The notes: generated by a model from the letters alone, not told the origin. Positions 25,100 to 35,385 are shown, numbered from the stretch's first letter. The stretch: 64,000 nucleotides of DNA from Paenibacillus methanolicus (GCF_008124765.1 NZ_VNHS01000004.1:483060-547059), one strand, 5' to 3'. Numbers and translations are program-made.

Positions 25100-26059
25100 A
25101 TGACGCAAACGCTATTGAACGAAGAGTTGGCCTTGAACCTGAAGGGCAGAGATTTCTTGGCCCTCGTTGACTATACGCCGGAGGAAGTCCGGTACTTGAT
25201 CGACCTGGCGATCGAGCTTAAGCGCAAGCAGAAGGCGGGCGAAGTCTACCATCCGCTGCTGGGCAAGACGCTCGGCATGATTTTCGAGAAATCGTCGACG
25301 CGCACGCGCGTGTCGTTCGAAGTGGGCATGTACCAGCTGGGCGGCCAGGCGCTGTTCCTGAGCAAGAACGACCTGCAGATCGGACGCGGCGAGCCGATCG
25401 CCGATACGGCGCAGGTGCTCTCCCGCTACCTCGACGGCATCATGATCCGCACGTTCGCGCACCGGACGATCATCGAGCTGGCGCGCGCCGCTACCGTGCC
25501 GGTCATTAACGGCCTCACGGACACGAACCATCCTTGCCAAGCGCTGTGCGATTACCAGACGATTCTGGAGCACAAAGGCCGTCTTGAGGGGCTGAAGCTG
25601 GCTTACATCGGCGATGGCAACAACATGGTGCATTCGCTGCTGATGGGCGCGGCGAAGCTGGGCGTCAACATCTCGGTGGCAACGCCTGCGGGCTACGAGC
25701 CGGACGAGGAGATCGTGCAGCTGTCGAAGCAGCATGCCAAAGAGACGGGCGCGCAGATTTATCTGACGCAGGATCCGAAGGAAGCGATCGCGGACGCGGA
25801 CGTCGTGTACACGGACGTCTGGGCGAGCATGGGCTTCGAGCAGGAGCAGCAGGATCGCGAGAAGGCATTCGCGAGCTTCCAAGTGAACGAGGCGCTGGCG
25901 AAATACGCGAAGAGCGACTACTTGTTCATGCACTGCCTGCCGGCGCATCGCGGCGAAGAAGTGAGCGAGGGCGTCATCGACGGCAAACACTCGATCATTT
26001 TCGACCAGGCGGAGAATCGTCTGCACGCGCAGAAAGCCATCATGGCGGCAACGATGTAA
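25100..26059 (+). CDS. argF: Ornithine carbamoyltransferase
   Basis: 319 residues. FEKSSTRTRVSFE binds carbamoyl phosphate, with TDTNHPCQALCDYQT, YIGDGNNMVHSLL and the ornithine loop HCLPAHRGEEV. It forms citrulline from ornithine and carbamoyl phosphate. No carA/carB pair lies in this operon (it is part of this cluster in some Bacilli), so carbamoyl phosphate must come from genes elsewhere. AGGAAGGGAG precedes the ATG. Confidence 0.96.
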   Translation: MTQTLLNEELALNLKGRDFLALVDYTPEEVRYLIDLAIELKRKQKAGEVYHPLLGKTLGMIFEKSSTRTRVSFEVGMYQLGGQALFLSKNDLQIGRGEPIADTAQVLSRYLDGIMIRTFAHRTIIELARAATVPVINGLTDTNHPCQALCDYQTILEHKGRLEGLKLAYIGDGNNMVHSLLMGAAKLGVNISVATPAGYEPDEEIVQLSKQHAKETGAQIYLTQDPKEAIADADVVYTDVWASMGFEQEQQDREKAFASFQVNEALAKYAKSDYLFMHCLPAHRGEEVSEGVIDGKHSIIFDQAENRLHAQKAIMAATM

Positions 26060-26138
26060 CCGTAACACCGTTTTTGCAAAAGGGGATTCAATTAAGCTGC
26101 GGCTATTTTTCGATATATGAGGAGCGTTGGGAGAAACC

Positions 26139-27374
26139 ATGGCGAAGGATAAAATCGTACTCGCATACTCGGGCGGTCTGGATACGTCCGTAATTTTGAA
26201 ATGGCTCAAAGAAACGTATGACGCCGAGATCATCGCGTTCACGGCCGATATCGGCCAGAAGGATGAGCTCGACGGCCTGGAAGAGAAGGCGCTGGCAACG
26301 GGCGCGTCCAAAATCTACATCGACGATCTTCGCGAAGAGTTCGCGAAAGACTTCATCTACCCGATGTTCCAAGCCGGCGCGCTGTATGAAGGCCAGTACC
26401 TGCTCGGCACGTCGATCGCGCGTCCGCTCATCGCCAAGCGCATGGTCGAGATCGCCCGCGCGGAAGGCGCGACGTATATCGCCCATGGCGCAACCGGCAA
26501 AGGCAACGACCAAATCCGTTTCGAGCTGACGGCAGCCGCGCTTGCGCCGGAGATCGAAGTGATCGCGCCTTGGCGCATCGAGCAATTCCGCGAGGAGTTC
26601 CCGGGCCGCGCCGAAATGATCGCGTACGCCGAGAAGCACAATATCCCCGTTCAAGCGTCCGCGGCGAAGCCATATTCGATGGACCGCAACCTGCTGCACA
26701 TCAGCTTCGAGAGCGGCATGCTCGAAGATCCGTGGTTCGATCCGTCGGCAGACGAGAACAAAGGCATGTACGTGCTGAGCGTCGCGCCCGAGGATGCGCC
26801 GGACCAAGCGGAATACGTGGAGCTGACGTTCGAGGCGGGCAACTGCGTCGCCATCAACAACGAGTCGCTGAACCCGCTCGCCGCGATGGAGAAGCTGAAC
26901 GAGCTCGGCGGCAAGCATGGCATCGGCCGCGTCGACATGGTCGAGAACCGTTTCGTGGGTATGAAGAGCCGCGGCGTATACGAGACGCCGGGCGGTTCGA
27001 TCTTGTTCGCCGCGCACCGCAAGATGGAGTCCCTCACGATGGACCGCGACGTGATGCATCTGCGCGACTCGCTGATCGCGAAATACGCGACCCTCGTGTA
27101 CAACGGCTTCTGGTTCGCGCCGGAGCGTCTCGCGCTGCAAGCGCTCGTGACGGAGAGCCAGAAGAACGTGACGGGCGTCGTTCGCCTGAAGCTCTACAAA
27201 GGTAACATCATCGGCGCCGGCGTGAAGAGCCCGGTCAGCTTGTACAACCCGGACATCGCGACGATGGAAGCCGATCCTTCCAAAGCCTACGACCAAGGCG
27301 ACGCGACCGGCTTTATCCGCCTGAACGCGCTTCGTCTGAAAGTAGCATCCGGCGTGGAACAGAACAAGAAGTAA
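26139..27374 (+). CDS. argG: Argininosuccinate synthase
   Basis: 411 residues. [19 protein letters not shown] is the ATP pyrophosphatase P-loop; [14 protein letters not shown] and [13 protein letters not shown] are family signatures. It joins citrulline and aspartate using ATP. The ATG at 26139 follows GGGAGA; an in-frame TTG at 26127 adds four residues and is less likely. The 99-base gap to argH holds a UUCG-capped hairpin. Confidence 0.97.
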   Translation: MAKDKIVLAYSGGLDTSVILKWLKETYDAEIIAFTADIGQKDELDGLEEKALATGASKIYIDDLREEFAKDFIYPMFQAGALYEGQYLLGTSIARPLIAKRMVEIARAEGATYIAHGATGKGNDQIRFELTAAALAPEIEVIAPWRIEQFREEFPGRAEMIAYAEKHNIPVQASAAKPYSMDRNLLHISFESGMLEDPWFDPSADENKGMYVLSVAPEDAPDQAEYVELTFEAGNCVAINNESLNPLAAMEKLNELGGKHGIGRVDMVENRFVGMKSRGVYETPGGSILFAAHRKMESLTMDRDVMHLRDSLIAKYATLVYNGFWFAPERLALQALVTESQKNVTGVVRLKLYKGNIIGAGVKSPVSLYNPDIATMEADPSKAYDQGDATGFIRLNALRLKVASGVEQNKK

Positions 27375-27393
27375 TTCGATTCGGCACGATGAA

Positions 27394-27419
27394 GGCCCTG
27401 GTCGTTCGCGACCGGGGCC
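27394..27419 (+). repeat. UUCG-capped hairpin between argG and argH
   Basis: GGCCC-T-GGTCG (27394-27404) pairs with CGACC-G-GGGCC (27409-27419), closed by the stable TTCG tetraloop. There is no T-tract, so RNA processing or stability control of the operon mRNA is more likely than full termination. Confidence 0.6.
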
Positions 27420-27473
27420 CTGCGTGTATCACGCGAACGATAGCAACAGCATGGGATAAAGGAGCGGACCTAA

Positions 27474-28889
27474 GTGAGCAAATTATGGGGCGGCCGGTTT
27501 ACGAAGAAAACCGACCAGTTGGTAGAAGAATATACGGCATCGATCATGTTCGACAAGGAGCTGGCCGAAGAGGACGTGCAGGGTAGTCTCGCGCACGTGA
27601 CGATGCTTGGCAAGCAGGGCATTTTGCCGGCGGACGACGTGGAGAAGATCAAGCAAGGCCTCGTGCGCGTGTTGGAGAAGGTGCGTGCGGGCGAGATCGA
27701 ATTCTCGGTCTCCGACGAAGACATTCACATGAATATCGAGAAGACGCTGATCGAGGACATCGGTCCGGTCGGCGGCAAGCTGCATACGGGCCGCAGCCGC
27801 AATGACCAAGTGGCGACGGACATGCATTTGTACCTGCGCAAGCGCGTCGTTGAATTCGTAGATCTGCTGCACAAGCTGCAGGCGGCGCTCATCGAGCAGG
27901 CGAAGGCGAACCTCGACACGATCGTGCCGGGTTACACGCATCTGCAGCGCGCGCAGCCGATTCTGTTCGCGCATCATCTGATGGCGTACGTCTCGATGTT
28001 CGGCCGCGACGCCGAGCGTCTGCAGGACAGCTACAAGCGGATCAACACGCTGCCGCTCGGCGCCGGCGCGCTCGCGGGCACGACGTTCCCGATCGACCGC
28101 CATTTCGTCGCAAGCCAGCTCGGCTTCGACCGCGTCTACGAGAACAGCCTCGACGCGGTGAGCGACCGCGACTTTATTCTCGAGTTCCTCTCGCACGCGT
28201 CGATCATCATGATGCACTTGTCGCGCCTGAGCGAAGAGCTGATCCTGTGGTCGAGCACGGAGTTCCACTTCGTCGAGCTGGACGACGCCTTCTGTACGGG
28301 CAGCAGCATCATGCCGCAGAAGAAGAACCCGGACGTGCCGGAGCTTGTCCGCGGCAAGACGGGCCGCGTCTACGGCAACCTGATCGGCCTGCTGACGGTG
28401 CTCAAGTCGCTGCCGCTCGCGTACAACAAGGACATGCAGGAAGACAAGGAAGGCATGTTCGACACGGTGCGCACGCTGCAGGGGGCGCTCCAGCTGTTCG
28501 CGCCGATGATCGCGACGATGAAAGTGAACAAGGACCGGATGCGCCAAGCGGTCAACCAGGACTTCTCGAACGCGACCGACATCGCGGACTTCCTCGTTGG
28601 CAAAGGGCTGCCGTTCCGTCAAGCGCACGAGGTTATCGGCAAGACGGTGTTGTACTGCATCCAGCAGAACAAATACCTGCTCGATCTGACGCTGGACGAG
28701 TTCAAGCAGTTCTCCGACCTGTTCGACGACCGGATCTACGAGGTGCTGCAGCCGGAGCAGGTCGTCAACGCGCGCAACGTGTACGGTGGCACGGCTCGTT
28801 CGCAAGTCGCCGAGGCGATCGCGCGGGCAGAACGCGAGCAGGATCAGACCGCCGCTTGGGTGAAGGAGTATAGCGAGCGGAGCCAGTAA
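27474..28889 (+). CDS. argH: Argininosuccinate lyase
   Basis: 471 residues with a GTG start (AAAGGAG upstream). It has the N-terminal [37 protein letters not shown] and the family signature [15 protein letters not shown]. It cleaves argininosuccinate to arginine and fumarate, the last step. It ends the argCJBDFGH operon, and a terminator follows about 65 bases later. Confidence 0.97.
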   Translation: MSKLWGGRFTKKTDQLVEEYTASIMFDKELAEEDVQGSLAHVTMLGKQGILPADDVEKIKQGLVRVLEKVRAGEIEFSVSDEDIHMNIEKTLIEDIGPVGGKLHTGRSRNDQVATDMHLYLRKRVVEFVDLLHKLQAALIEQAKANLDTIVPGYTHLQRAQPILFAHHLMAYVSMFGRDAERLQDSYKRINTLPLGAGALAGTTFPIDRHFVASQLGFDRVYENSLDAVSDRDFILEFLSHASIIMMHLSRLSEELILWSSTEFHFVELDDAFCTGSSIMPQKKNPDVPELVRGKTGRVYGNLIGLLTVLKSLPLAYNKDMQEDKEGMFDTVRTLQGALQLFAPMIATMKVNKDRMRQAVNQDFSNATDIADFLVGKGLPFRQAHEVIGKTVLYCIQQNKYLLDLTLDEFKQFSDLFDDRIYEVLQPEQVVNARNVYGGTARSQVAEAIARAEREQDQTAAWVKEYSERSQ

Positions 28890-28954
28890 TCGCTTAGGGC
28901 CGGCGCGCAAGGGGCAGCCATTGAACGCTCGCAATATGCGCTATCGAAATAATT

Positions 28955-28996
28955 AAGAAGCCGTTTCGACCCGACCGGGAAGAGGCGGCTTCTTTC
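28955..28996 (+). terminator. Terminator of the arginine operon
   Basis: AAGAAGCCG (28955-28963) pairs with CGGCTTCTT (28986-28994), with a short T/C tail. It lies between convergent argH and the minus-strand VanW gene, and the stem reads AAG...CTT on both strands, so it may serve both. Confidence 0.7.
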
Positions 28997-29069
28997 ACAT
29001 GGAAACGCATAGGTCTGCGACAAGTTTGACCAACATTGGCGTTGCTGAACCGCCTCGCCTTCGGACATC

Positions 29070-30554
29070 CTAATGCGTAACGCCATCCTCTACGACTTCC
29101 TTGCGGGACCGGCCGAGCTCCTGCATGCCATGCGGCTGCGCGTTCTCCGGCGCGATCGCGTAGATGGCCGGTTGCGCTTTGTACTTGTCGCGCGAGACGC
29201 GCTCGGTCGCCACCGCCTTGCCGTTCACCAGTTTCGTGCGGAACGTCTCGACGATATAGCCGGTTTTGCCGGGACTCACGAGCAGGCGGCTGCCCGGCTG
29301 CACGGAGGCGGACGGCACTTCCTTGATGCCCGGTTCGATCTCCTCGACGGTCTTGGACTCGAGCTTGTAGGCGACGTTCTTCGGCAGCGTGCCGAACAGC
29401 TTGACCGTCAGCTTGCCGCCCGACGTCTCCGTTCGGATGATCAGATGCTTGCCGGTCGTGTTCTTGAAGCGGAAATCGATCGCACCTTCGGCGAAGGTCG
29501 CATCGCGGCCCATGGGCAAATAAGACACGGGCAGCGAATGATTGCGCCGCTCGGTCATATGAAGCCCCGCCAGCAGCGCCGCGTTATAGAGCGTGCTCGA
29601 CACTTGGCAGATGCCGCCGCCTATACCGGGGACGAGCTCGCCGTTCAGAATGACGGGCGCTTCCTTGAAGCCGTAGCTTTCCCGGGTCGCCTTAATGACG
29701 GTGAGATAGTCGAACATCTCGCCTGGGGCCAAATCCCAATCGTACAGCGACTTGGCGGCCGAGATCACGTTATGCGCGCGTCCTTCGCCGCTCGTACCGA
29801 AATCGGTCGTGAACGACGCGATCATCCGCTCGACGCCCTGGGCCTTCAGCTTCGCAAGCGTCACGTTAGGGTGGACGACCGTAAGCGGCATTGGGATGAC
29901 GCCCGACGCGGCAATCGTACCGCCTTGCGCGGATGCCTCGATCGCTTGTTCGACCCGCGCGCGGATCGTCGCCGTCAAGGAGCGCATGTCCAGCCGGTAC
30001 GCGTCGTGATGCGGCGTATACGCGACGGTGTCGTCGGCCCGGATCGTCCGGGTGGCGTTAACCGGCTCGTGCTTCTCCAGGAAGCCCCAGACGCCGCGCG
30101 CTTTTTGCTCCAGGAGCTTCGTGTTCCACGTCACCTTAACGGTTAGCTCGTCGGCAAAACGATACCGGTACTTGGCGCGCGCCCAAATCCCGCCTTCCCG
30201 CAGCTTGCCCAGCGCCTGTTCGGCGCCGGACGTATCGACGGACAACCCGAGCTCGGCCATCGTCCACGTTCGTTTTACCTGACTGCTGCCTCTTGTTTGC
30301 AGGGGCACCGTCATGCCGGTTAAGGCGGCTGCTTGCCGCCTTAACCGATCCTTCGCCTCGTCGACCGTCAGCCCGCCGAGCATCATCGTACCCTTGTCCG
30401 TAACGCGGAGAACCCCATCCGTCGTTTGAGGTCTCGCACGTGCTCCCTCCGGCACGACATCCCGTTTGGCGTACAGCCATAATCCTCCCCATACGATCGA
30501 GATTGCCAGCAATACCGCAAAAAAGGCAATGCCGATCACATGCCACTTCTTCAT
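29070..30554 (-). CDS. VanW family exported protein
   Basis: 494 residues. An uncleaved signal or anchor helix sits at about 5-30 (VIGIAFFAVLLAISIVWGGLWLY). Residues about 55-215 contain a repeated putative peptidoglycan-binding region. The VanW core follows (AAKSLYDWDLAPGEMFDYL, GIGGGICQVSSTLYNAAL, MTERRNHSLPVSYLPMG). A short beta-rich C-terminal stretch ends the protein. VanW proteins are named from a vancomycin-resistance cluster but occur widely in Firmicutes with no proven resistance role; a wall-associated function is inferred. It is the only minus-strand gene in the first 45 kb and lies divergent to ftsE. GAGGTGA precedes its ATG. Confidence 0.85.
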   Translation of the reverse strand: MKKWHVIGIAFFAVLLAISIVWGGLWLYAKRDVVPEGARARPQTTDGVLRVTDKGTMMLGGLTVDEAKDRLRRQAAALTGMTVPLQTRGSSQVKRTWTMAELGLSVDTSGAEQALGKLREGGIWARAKYRYRFADELTVKVTWNTKLLEQKARGVWGFLEKHEPVNATRTIRADDTVAYTPHHDAYRLDMRSLTATIRARVEQAIEASAQGGTIAASGVIPMPLTVVHPNVTLAKLKAQGVERMIASFTTDFGTSGEGRAHNVISAAKSLYDWDLAPGEMFDYLTVIKATRESYGFKEAPVILNGELVPGIGGGICQVSSTLYNAALLAGLHMTERRNHSLPVSYLPMGRDATFAEGAIDFRFKNTTGKHLIIRTETSGGKLTVKLFGTLPKNVAYKLESKTVEEIEPGIKEVPSASVQPGSRLLVSPGKTGYIVETFRTKLVNGKAVATERVSRDKYKAQPAIYAIAPENAQPHGMQELGRSRKEVVEDGVTH

Positions 30555-30890
30555 GCCCCATCACCTCTGCAAACCCGCGATTATCGATGTATATGCAGCC
30601 GCATCGAAAATCTGAATCGGAAGTTGCACAGGAAACGCCGCTAAATTTTGATTAAACCGTCCGCGAACGAAAAGAGCTATACTATAACCACGAGCCGGAA
30701 CGTCGAACGATGGAACCTGAATGCCGCCGGCCAACCGCGCGTTTGTCGAAAAATATTCGAAAAGCGCATCGTTACGCTGCATCCGGGCAGCATTAGAATT
30801 ATGAAAAATGCGGAACGAACCGCTTTACTAGAGGATTTACCCAATTTCTGTCGAATACCAATAAGCTGACTATCTACAGGATGTGATATT
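30555..30890. other. 336-base divergent intergenic region between VanW gene and ftsE
   Basis: No ORF that I can support. It must hold promoters for both directions, but no convincing pair stands out. TATACT at 30678-30683 and TAGAAT at 30794-30799 (with TTACGC 16 bases upstream) are weak candidates for ftsE. Confidence 0.4.
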
Positions 30891-31577
30891 GTGATCGAAA
30901 TGCAGGACGTCTGGAAAACGTACGCGGATGGCACCCATGCCCTGCGCGGCGTTTCCGTTCTTATAGAGCGCAACGAGTTCGTTTATTTGGTCGGTCCTTC
31001 GGGAGCGGGCAAGTCGACGTTCATGAAATTGATCTACCGCGAAGAGGTGCCGACCAAAGGCCAGATTTCGGTCAACGGGTTCAATATCGGCAAGCTCAAG
31101 CCGCGCAAAATCCCGTTCGTGCGCCGCAACATCGGCGTCATCTTCCAGGATTACCGGCTGCTGCCGAAAATGACCGCCTACGAGAACATCGCCTTCGCGA
31201 TGGAGGTCATCGAGGCGCCGCGCCGGATCATCAAGAAACGGACGATGGAAGTGCTGGAGCTGGTCGGACTTCGCGGTAAGCATGCTTCCCTGCCGGCGCA
31301 GCTGTCGGGCGGCGAGCAGCAGCGGATCGCCATCGCGCGCGCCATCGTGAACAACCCGTCCGTCATCGTGGCGGACGAGCCGACCGGCAACCTGGACCCG
31401 GAGACTTCCTGGGGGATCATGAATCTGCTGGAGGAGATCAACTTTCGGGGCACGACGATTATTATGGCTACGCACAACAAAGAGATCGTGAACACGCTGC
31501 GCAAGCGCGTCATCGCGATCGAGAACGGCCTGATCGCCCGCGACGTGATGAGGGGAGATTACGGCTATGAAAATTAG
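30891..31577 (+). CDS. ftsE: Cell-division ABC transporter ATP-binding protein FtsE
   Basis: 228 residues, GTG start. MIEMQDVWKTYADGTHALRGVS, Walker A VGPSGAGKSTFMKLIYREE, the FtsE-type FVRRNIGVIFQDYRLL (Q-loop), signature LSGGEQQRIAIARA and Walker B VIVADEPTGNLDP are all intact. FtsE couples ATP hydrolysis through FtsX to activation of peptidoglycan hydrolases. It overlaps ftsX by 11 bases. Confidence 0.97.
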   Translation: MIEMQDVWKTYADGTHALRGVSVLIERNEFVYLVGPSGAGKSTFMKLIYREEVPTKGQISVNGFNIGKLKPRKIPFVRRNIGVIFQDYRLLPKMTAYENIAFAMEVIEAPRRIIKKRTMEVLELVGLRGKHASLPAQLSGGEQQRIAIARAIVNNPSVIVADEPTGNLDPETSWGIMNLLEEINFRGTTIIMATHNKEIVNTLRKRVIAIENGLIARDVMRGDYGYEN

Positions 31578-32484
31578 CACGCTGCTCCGACACTTCCGAG
31601 AAGGCGCGAAGAACATCTTACGCAACGGCTGGATGACGTTCGCTTCGATCAGTTCGATCGTCATCTCGCTATTTATTTTGGGCGTCTTCCTGCTGCTTGC
31701 CCTGAACGTCAACAATCTGGCCAGCCAGATCGAAAGCCAGGTGCAAATCCGCGTGTTCCTGCAGCTCGACACGGCGCAGGCGACAATCGATTCGCTGAGC
31801 ACGCAGATCAAGGCGATCCCCGAAGTGAGCAAGGTCGAGTTCGTCTCCAAGGAGCAAGGGCTGGAGTTGCTGCGGGAGTCGATGGGCGAGGAGAACGCCG
31901 ACCTGCTCGAAGGGTACGACAAAGAGAACAATCCGCTGCCGGATTCGTTCACGGTCGAGGTGCTCGATCCGCAGACGATTTCGTTCGCGGCGAAGAAGAT
32001 CGAGGCGCTCGGGCAGACGAGCGAGTCGAATCCTTTTCTGAGCATCAAATACGGCAAAGGCACCGTCGAGAACCTGTTCCGCATCACGAACGCGGTTCGC
32101 AACATCGGTCTCGTTATCGTAGGCGGACTCGCGATCACCGCGATGTTCCTCATCTCGACGACGATCAAGATGACGATTCTCGCCCGCCGGCGCGAGATTA
32201 GCATCATGAAGCTGGTCGGCGCGACGAACCATTTCATCCGCTGGCCGTTCTTCATCGAAGGCGCGCTGATCGGCTTGATCGGCTCCGTCTTGACGACGGT
32301 CGTGCTATTGGTGGGCTACGATCGCTTGATCGAGGCGTCGCAGTTCGATTTCGGCCTCATGATGATCAAGCTCGTGACGTTGAAGGAAGTCGGTTTCTTG
32401 GTCAGCGTGCTGCTGGTCGGTCTTGGAACGATGATCGGCATCTGGGGCAGCACCATTTCCGTGCGCAAATATTTAAAAGTGTAG
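31567..32484 (+). CDS. ftsX: Cell-division permease-like protein FtsX
   Basis: 305 residues with four membrane segments: about 20-44 (SISSIVISLFILGVFLLLAL), about 178-202, about 224-250 and about 274-298. An extracellular loop of about 130 residues between the first two would touch the hydrolase partner. The cytoplasmic N-terminus KISTLLRHFREGAKNILRNGW is typical. The next gene, a coiled-coil M23 peptidase, starts 14 bases later and is the probable activation target. Confidence 0.96.
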   Translation: MKISTLLRHFREGAKNILRNGWMTFASISSIVISLFILGVFLLLALNVNNLASQIESQVQIRVFLQLDTAQATIDSLSTQIKAIPEVSKVEFVSKEQGLELLRESMGEENADLLEGYDKENNPLPDSFTVEVLDPQTISFAAKKIEALGQTSESNPFLSIKYGKGTVENLFRITNAVRNIGLVIVGGLAITAMFLISTTIKMTILARRREISIMKLVGATNHFIRWPFFIEGALIGLIGSVLTTVVLLVGYDRLIEASQFDFGLMMIKLVTLKEVGFLVSVLLVGLGTMIGIWGSTISVRKYLKV

Positions 32485-32497
32485 GAGGAGTGCTTAC

Positions 32498-33688
32498 GTG
32501 AAAAAGGGACTAGCCGTCCTGGCCGTCATTTTGCTCGCCGCGTTCGTGTTTCAGCCATACGGGGGGCAGGCCGCATCCTCGCAGGTCGACAAAATCAACA
32601 AAGAGCTTCAGAAGGTGCGCGCGCAGATGGAAGCTGCTTCGCAGAGCCGCGTCCAAGCCGATCAATATAAACAATATTACGAGAAACAAAAAGAGCAGAC
32701 GACGCAGTCGGTCAACGAAATTTTGGCGCAAATCGACTCCGTCAGCACGCAGATGACGGGCGTCCAGACGCAAATCGAAGCGACGGAGGCGAACTTGCTT
32801 AAGGCGGGCGAGGATTTGCAGACGGCCGAGGAGCGCATCGTGTCCCGGGACAAAATGCTGCAATCTCGCATCCGCCTTATGTACACGAACGGTTTCGTTT
32901 CATATATGGACGTGCTGCTCAGCTCCACGAGTTTCACCGATTTCCTCGACCGCTTCGACTCGCTGACGTCGATGCTCGGCCAAGATCGCGACATTCTCGA
33001 CAACCATAAGAAGGACCAAGCGCTCATCGCGGAGAAGAAAGCCGAGATCGAGAGCCAGCTCGGCCAGGTGCGCACGATGTACGCCAAGCTGGAAGACTAC
33101 CAAGGATTGTTGGTCGACAAAGAGCATCAGAAGGAAGTGCTCGTGCAGCAGCTGAACGAGAAGGTAGAGGAATCCGAGGAGATCAGCGAAGAGCAGGAAG
33201 CGCTGCTCATGCAGCTGGCCAAGAAGGCTGCCGATCTTGAGGAGCAGAAGCGCAAAGCGGCGAAGAAGAAGAAAGTCACGTATTACAAGGGCGGCAAGCT
33301 CGCCGTTCCGCTGAAGGATTCGTACCGTATGTCTTCCTCGTACGGCTATCGGACGCATCCGGTCACCGGCAAGCGCAAGCTGCACGCCGGCATCGACATG
33401 GCGGCGCCGAAGGGAACGCCGATCTACGCGGCCGAGTCCGGCACCGTGCTCGTCGCCCAGAGCTGGAGCGGCTACGGCAACACGGTCATCATCGATCACG
33501 GCAACGGCATGTGGACGCTGTACGGTCATATCCGGACGGGCGGCATCATGGTCGAGAAAGGCCAGTTCGTCAAGCGCGGCCAGAAAATCGCGGAGGTCGG
33601 CTCGACGGGCGTTTCGACGGGCAACCACTTGCACTTTGAAGTGCGCATTAACGAGAAGACGGTCGATCCGGCGCCTTACTTGAAATAA
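32498..33688 (+). CDS. Secreted coiled-coil M23 peptidase (EnvC-like, FtsEX partner)
   Basis: 396 residues, GTG start after TAGGAGGAG. A signal peptide (KKGLAVLAVILLAAFVFQPYGGQAA) is followed by a long coiled coil at about 28-255 (repeating K/E/Q heptads with two arms), then a LytM/M23 domain at about 270-396. The domain has the zinc ligands in HAGIDMA and HLHFE and the GNHLHFEVR signature. Coiled-coil plus LytM directly after ftsEX is the layout of EnvC and of FtsEX-controlled hydrolases such as Bacillus CwlO. As both zinc motifs are intact, it may be an active endopeptidase rather than only an activator. Confidence 0.9.
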   Translation: MKKGLAVLAVILLAAFVFQPYGGQAASSQVDKINKELQKVRAQMEAASQSRVQADQYKQYYEKQKEQTTQSVNEILAQIDSVSTQMTGVQTQIEATEANLLKAGEDLQTAEERIVSRDKMLQSRIRLMYTNGFVSYMDVLLSSTSFTDFLDRFDSLTSMLGQDRDILDNHKKDQALIAEKKAEIESQLGQVRTMYAKLEDYQGLLVDKEHQKEVLVQQLNEKVEESEEISEEQEALLMQLAKKAADLEEQKRKAAKKKKVTYYKGGKLAVPLKDSYRMSSSYGYRTHPVTGKRKLHAGIDMAAPKGTPIYAAESGTVLVAQSWSGYGNTVIIDHGNGMWTLYGHIRTGGIMVEKGQFVKRGQKIAEVGSTGVSTGNHLHFEVRINEKTVDPAPYLK

Positions 33689-33785
33689 CCCCTGCACTTA
33701 TCTTACCCTATAAGCAGCGATCATATCGCTCCGCGCGGATTGCCGACGATCTTGTCGGAGGCGGCCGCGCCGGGCACACCGACAT

Positions 33786-33820
33786 GCCGTACCCGTTTCG
33801 TAAATAAATGGGTGCGGCTT
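33786..33820 (+). terminator. Possible terminator after the ftsEX-M23 operon
   Basis: GCCG-T-ACCC (33786-33794) pairs with GGGT-G-CGGC (33810-33818) around a 15-base AT-rich loop. The tail TTGTCATAT is only partly T-rich. Confidence 0.45.
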
Positions 33821-33888
33821 GTCATATACTAGGAAAGTTGCAACTCGGGTACATACACAAGGACTTACTCAAGGAAGCTGGTGACCAC

Positions 33889-35343
33889 ATGCAATTTAGA
33901 GGACGTACGGTAGCGGCGTTCGTCGCGCTGACGGTGGCGGTGACGGTGCTGGCGACGCTGACGCTCAGCGATCAATGGGTGGCGCTGGGAAGCGGGAAGC
34001 CCACGGCGGCGGCGGACGGATCGGGCCAATCCGGACTGACCGGCACGGAAACGGGCAAGCTGGGCGCGGTCATGAACTTGATCGAGCAAAAATATTTCCG
34101 CGAAGTCGATCGCGCGAAAGTCGTCGACGGCGCGATCTCGGGCATGATGGAGGCGCTCGGCGACCCGTATTCGGTGTATATGGAGAAGACGAGCGCCCAG
34201 CATTTTTCGGAATCGATCGAAGGCTCGTTTACGGGCATCGGGGCCGAAGTGACGCTGCAGGACGGCAAAGTGACCGTCGTCTCCCCGATCAAAGGCTCCC
34301 CGGCGGAGAAAGCCGGCGTGCTGGCGAAGGACGTGCTGATCTCCGTCGACGGCGAATCGCTCGAAGGCGTGGCGCTGAGCGACGCGGTGGCGAAGATCCG
34401 CGGACCGAAAGGCACCAAGGTGAAGCTCGTTATCGCGCGCGCGGGCGTCTCCACGCCCGTCCATTTGGTACTCGTGCGGGACGACATCGATTACGAGACG
34501 GTCTACGCGAATTTGCGCGACGATGGCGTCGGCGTCATCGAGATTCGCCAATTCTCGCTTAATACGGGCGAACGGTTCCTGGAGGAACTGGCGGCGCTGG
34601 AGAAGAAGGGAATGAAAGGACTCGTCATCGACGTGCGCAATAATCCGGGCGGCGTGCTGCCGGTCGTCGTGTCGATCGCCCAGCCGTTCGTGCCGAAGGG
34701 CAAGCCGATCGTCATGGTCGAAGACCGGACGGGCGAGCGCGAGAAGACGTTGTCCAAGGGCACGGGTAAGGACTACCCGGTAGCGGTGCTCATGAACAAA
34801 GGCAGCGCGAGCGCGTCGGAGGTGCTTGCCGGGGCGCTCAAGGAAGCGGGAGGCGCGGTGCTGGTTGGCGAGACGTCGTTCGGCAAAGGCACGGTCCAAG
34901 TCAGCTACGACAAGGCGACGGGCGACGGCAGCCTGGTCAAGATGACGATTGCGAAATGGCTGACGCCGGACGGCAACTGGGTGCATGAGAACGGGCTCAA
35001 ACCGGACATCGAATCGCTGCCGCCGGACTATTACACGGTTGCCCGTCTGTCCAAGGCGAAGACGCAGCTGCCGGATACGATCGGCGAAGACAACCGCAGC
35101 CTGCAGATTATGCTGGCCGCGCTCGGCTACAAGACCGACCGCAAGGACGGTTACTTCTCCGCCGAGACGGCCGAGGCCGTCAAGCAGTTCCAGAAGCAAG
35201 CGCAGCTTCCGGTCACGGGCGAAGTCGACAAGACGACGGCCGAGAAGATCGAAGAGTCGCTCATCGTGCTCATCCGGAACGAGCAGAACGACAGCCAGCT
35301 GAACAAGGCGATACAGGTCGTCTCGCAGAAAGCGGCGAAATAG
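33889..35343 (+). CDS. ctpB: Carboxy-terminal processing protease CtpB-like (S41)
   Basis: 484 residues. An N-terminal membrane anchor (TVAAFVALTVAVTVLATLTL) precedes a PDZ domain (about 115-195, GSFTGIGAEVTLQDGKVTVVSPIKGSPAEKAG). The S41 catalytic domain has Ser308 in NKGSASASE and Lys333 in SFGKGTVQ, 25 residues apart as in CtpA/CtpB. A C-terminal peptidoglycan-binding-like domain follows (about 402-465). In Bacillus CtpB cleaves a SpoIVFA checkpoint protein during sporulation; the same target is only an inference here. The ATG at 33889 begins the anchor; the upstream in-frame start adds 27 atypical residues. Confidence 0.93.
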   Translation: MQFRGRTVAAFVALTVAVTVLATLTLSDQWVALGSGKPTAAADGSGQSGLTGTETGKLGAVMNLIEQKYFREVDRAKVVDGAISGMMEALGDPYSVYMEKTSAQHFSESIEGSFTGIGAEVTLQDGKVTVVSPIKGSPAEKAGVLAKDVLISVDGESLEGVALSDAVAKIRGPKGTKVKLVIARAGVSTPVHLVLVRDDIDYETVYANLRDDGVGVIEIRQFSLNTGERFLEELAALEKKGMKGLVIDVRNNPGGVLPVVVSIAQPFVPKGKPIVMVEDRTGEREKTLSKGTGKDYPVAVLMNKGSASASEVLAGALKEAGGAVLVGETSFGKGTVQVSYDKATGDGSLVKMTIAKWLTPDGNWVHENGLKPDIESLPPDYYTVARLSKAKTQLPDTIGEDNRSLQIMLAALGYKTDRKDGYFSAETAEAVKQFQKQAQLPVTGEVDKTTAEKIEESLIVLIRNEQNDSQLNKAIQVVSQKAAK

Positions 35344-35385
35344 AAAGACAAGGCAGGATTTTTCATTTTCGGTGTCGAATGTATG

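Noticed and set aside
29070..30554. Vancomycin resistance determinant
   Set aside because: Only a VanW-family protein is present, with no vanA/H/X or vanRS genes; VanW homologues are common in sensitive Firmicutes.
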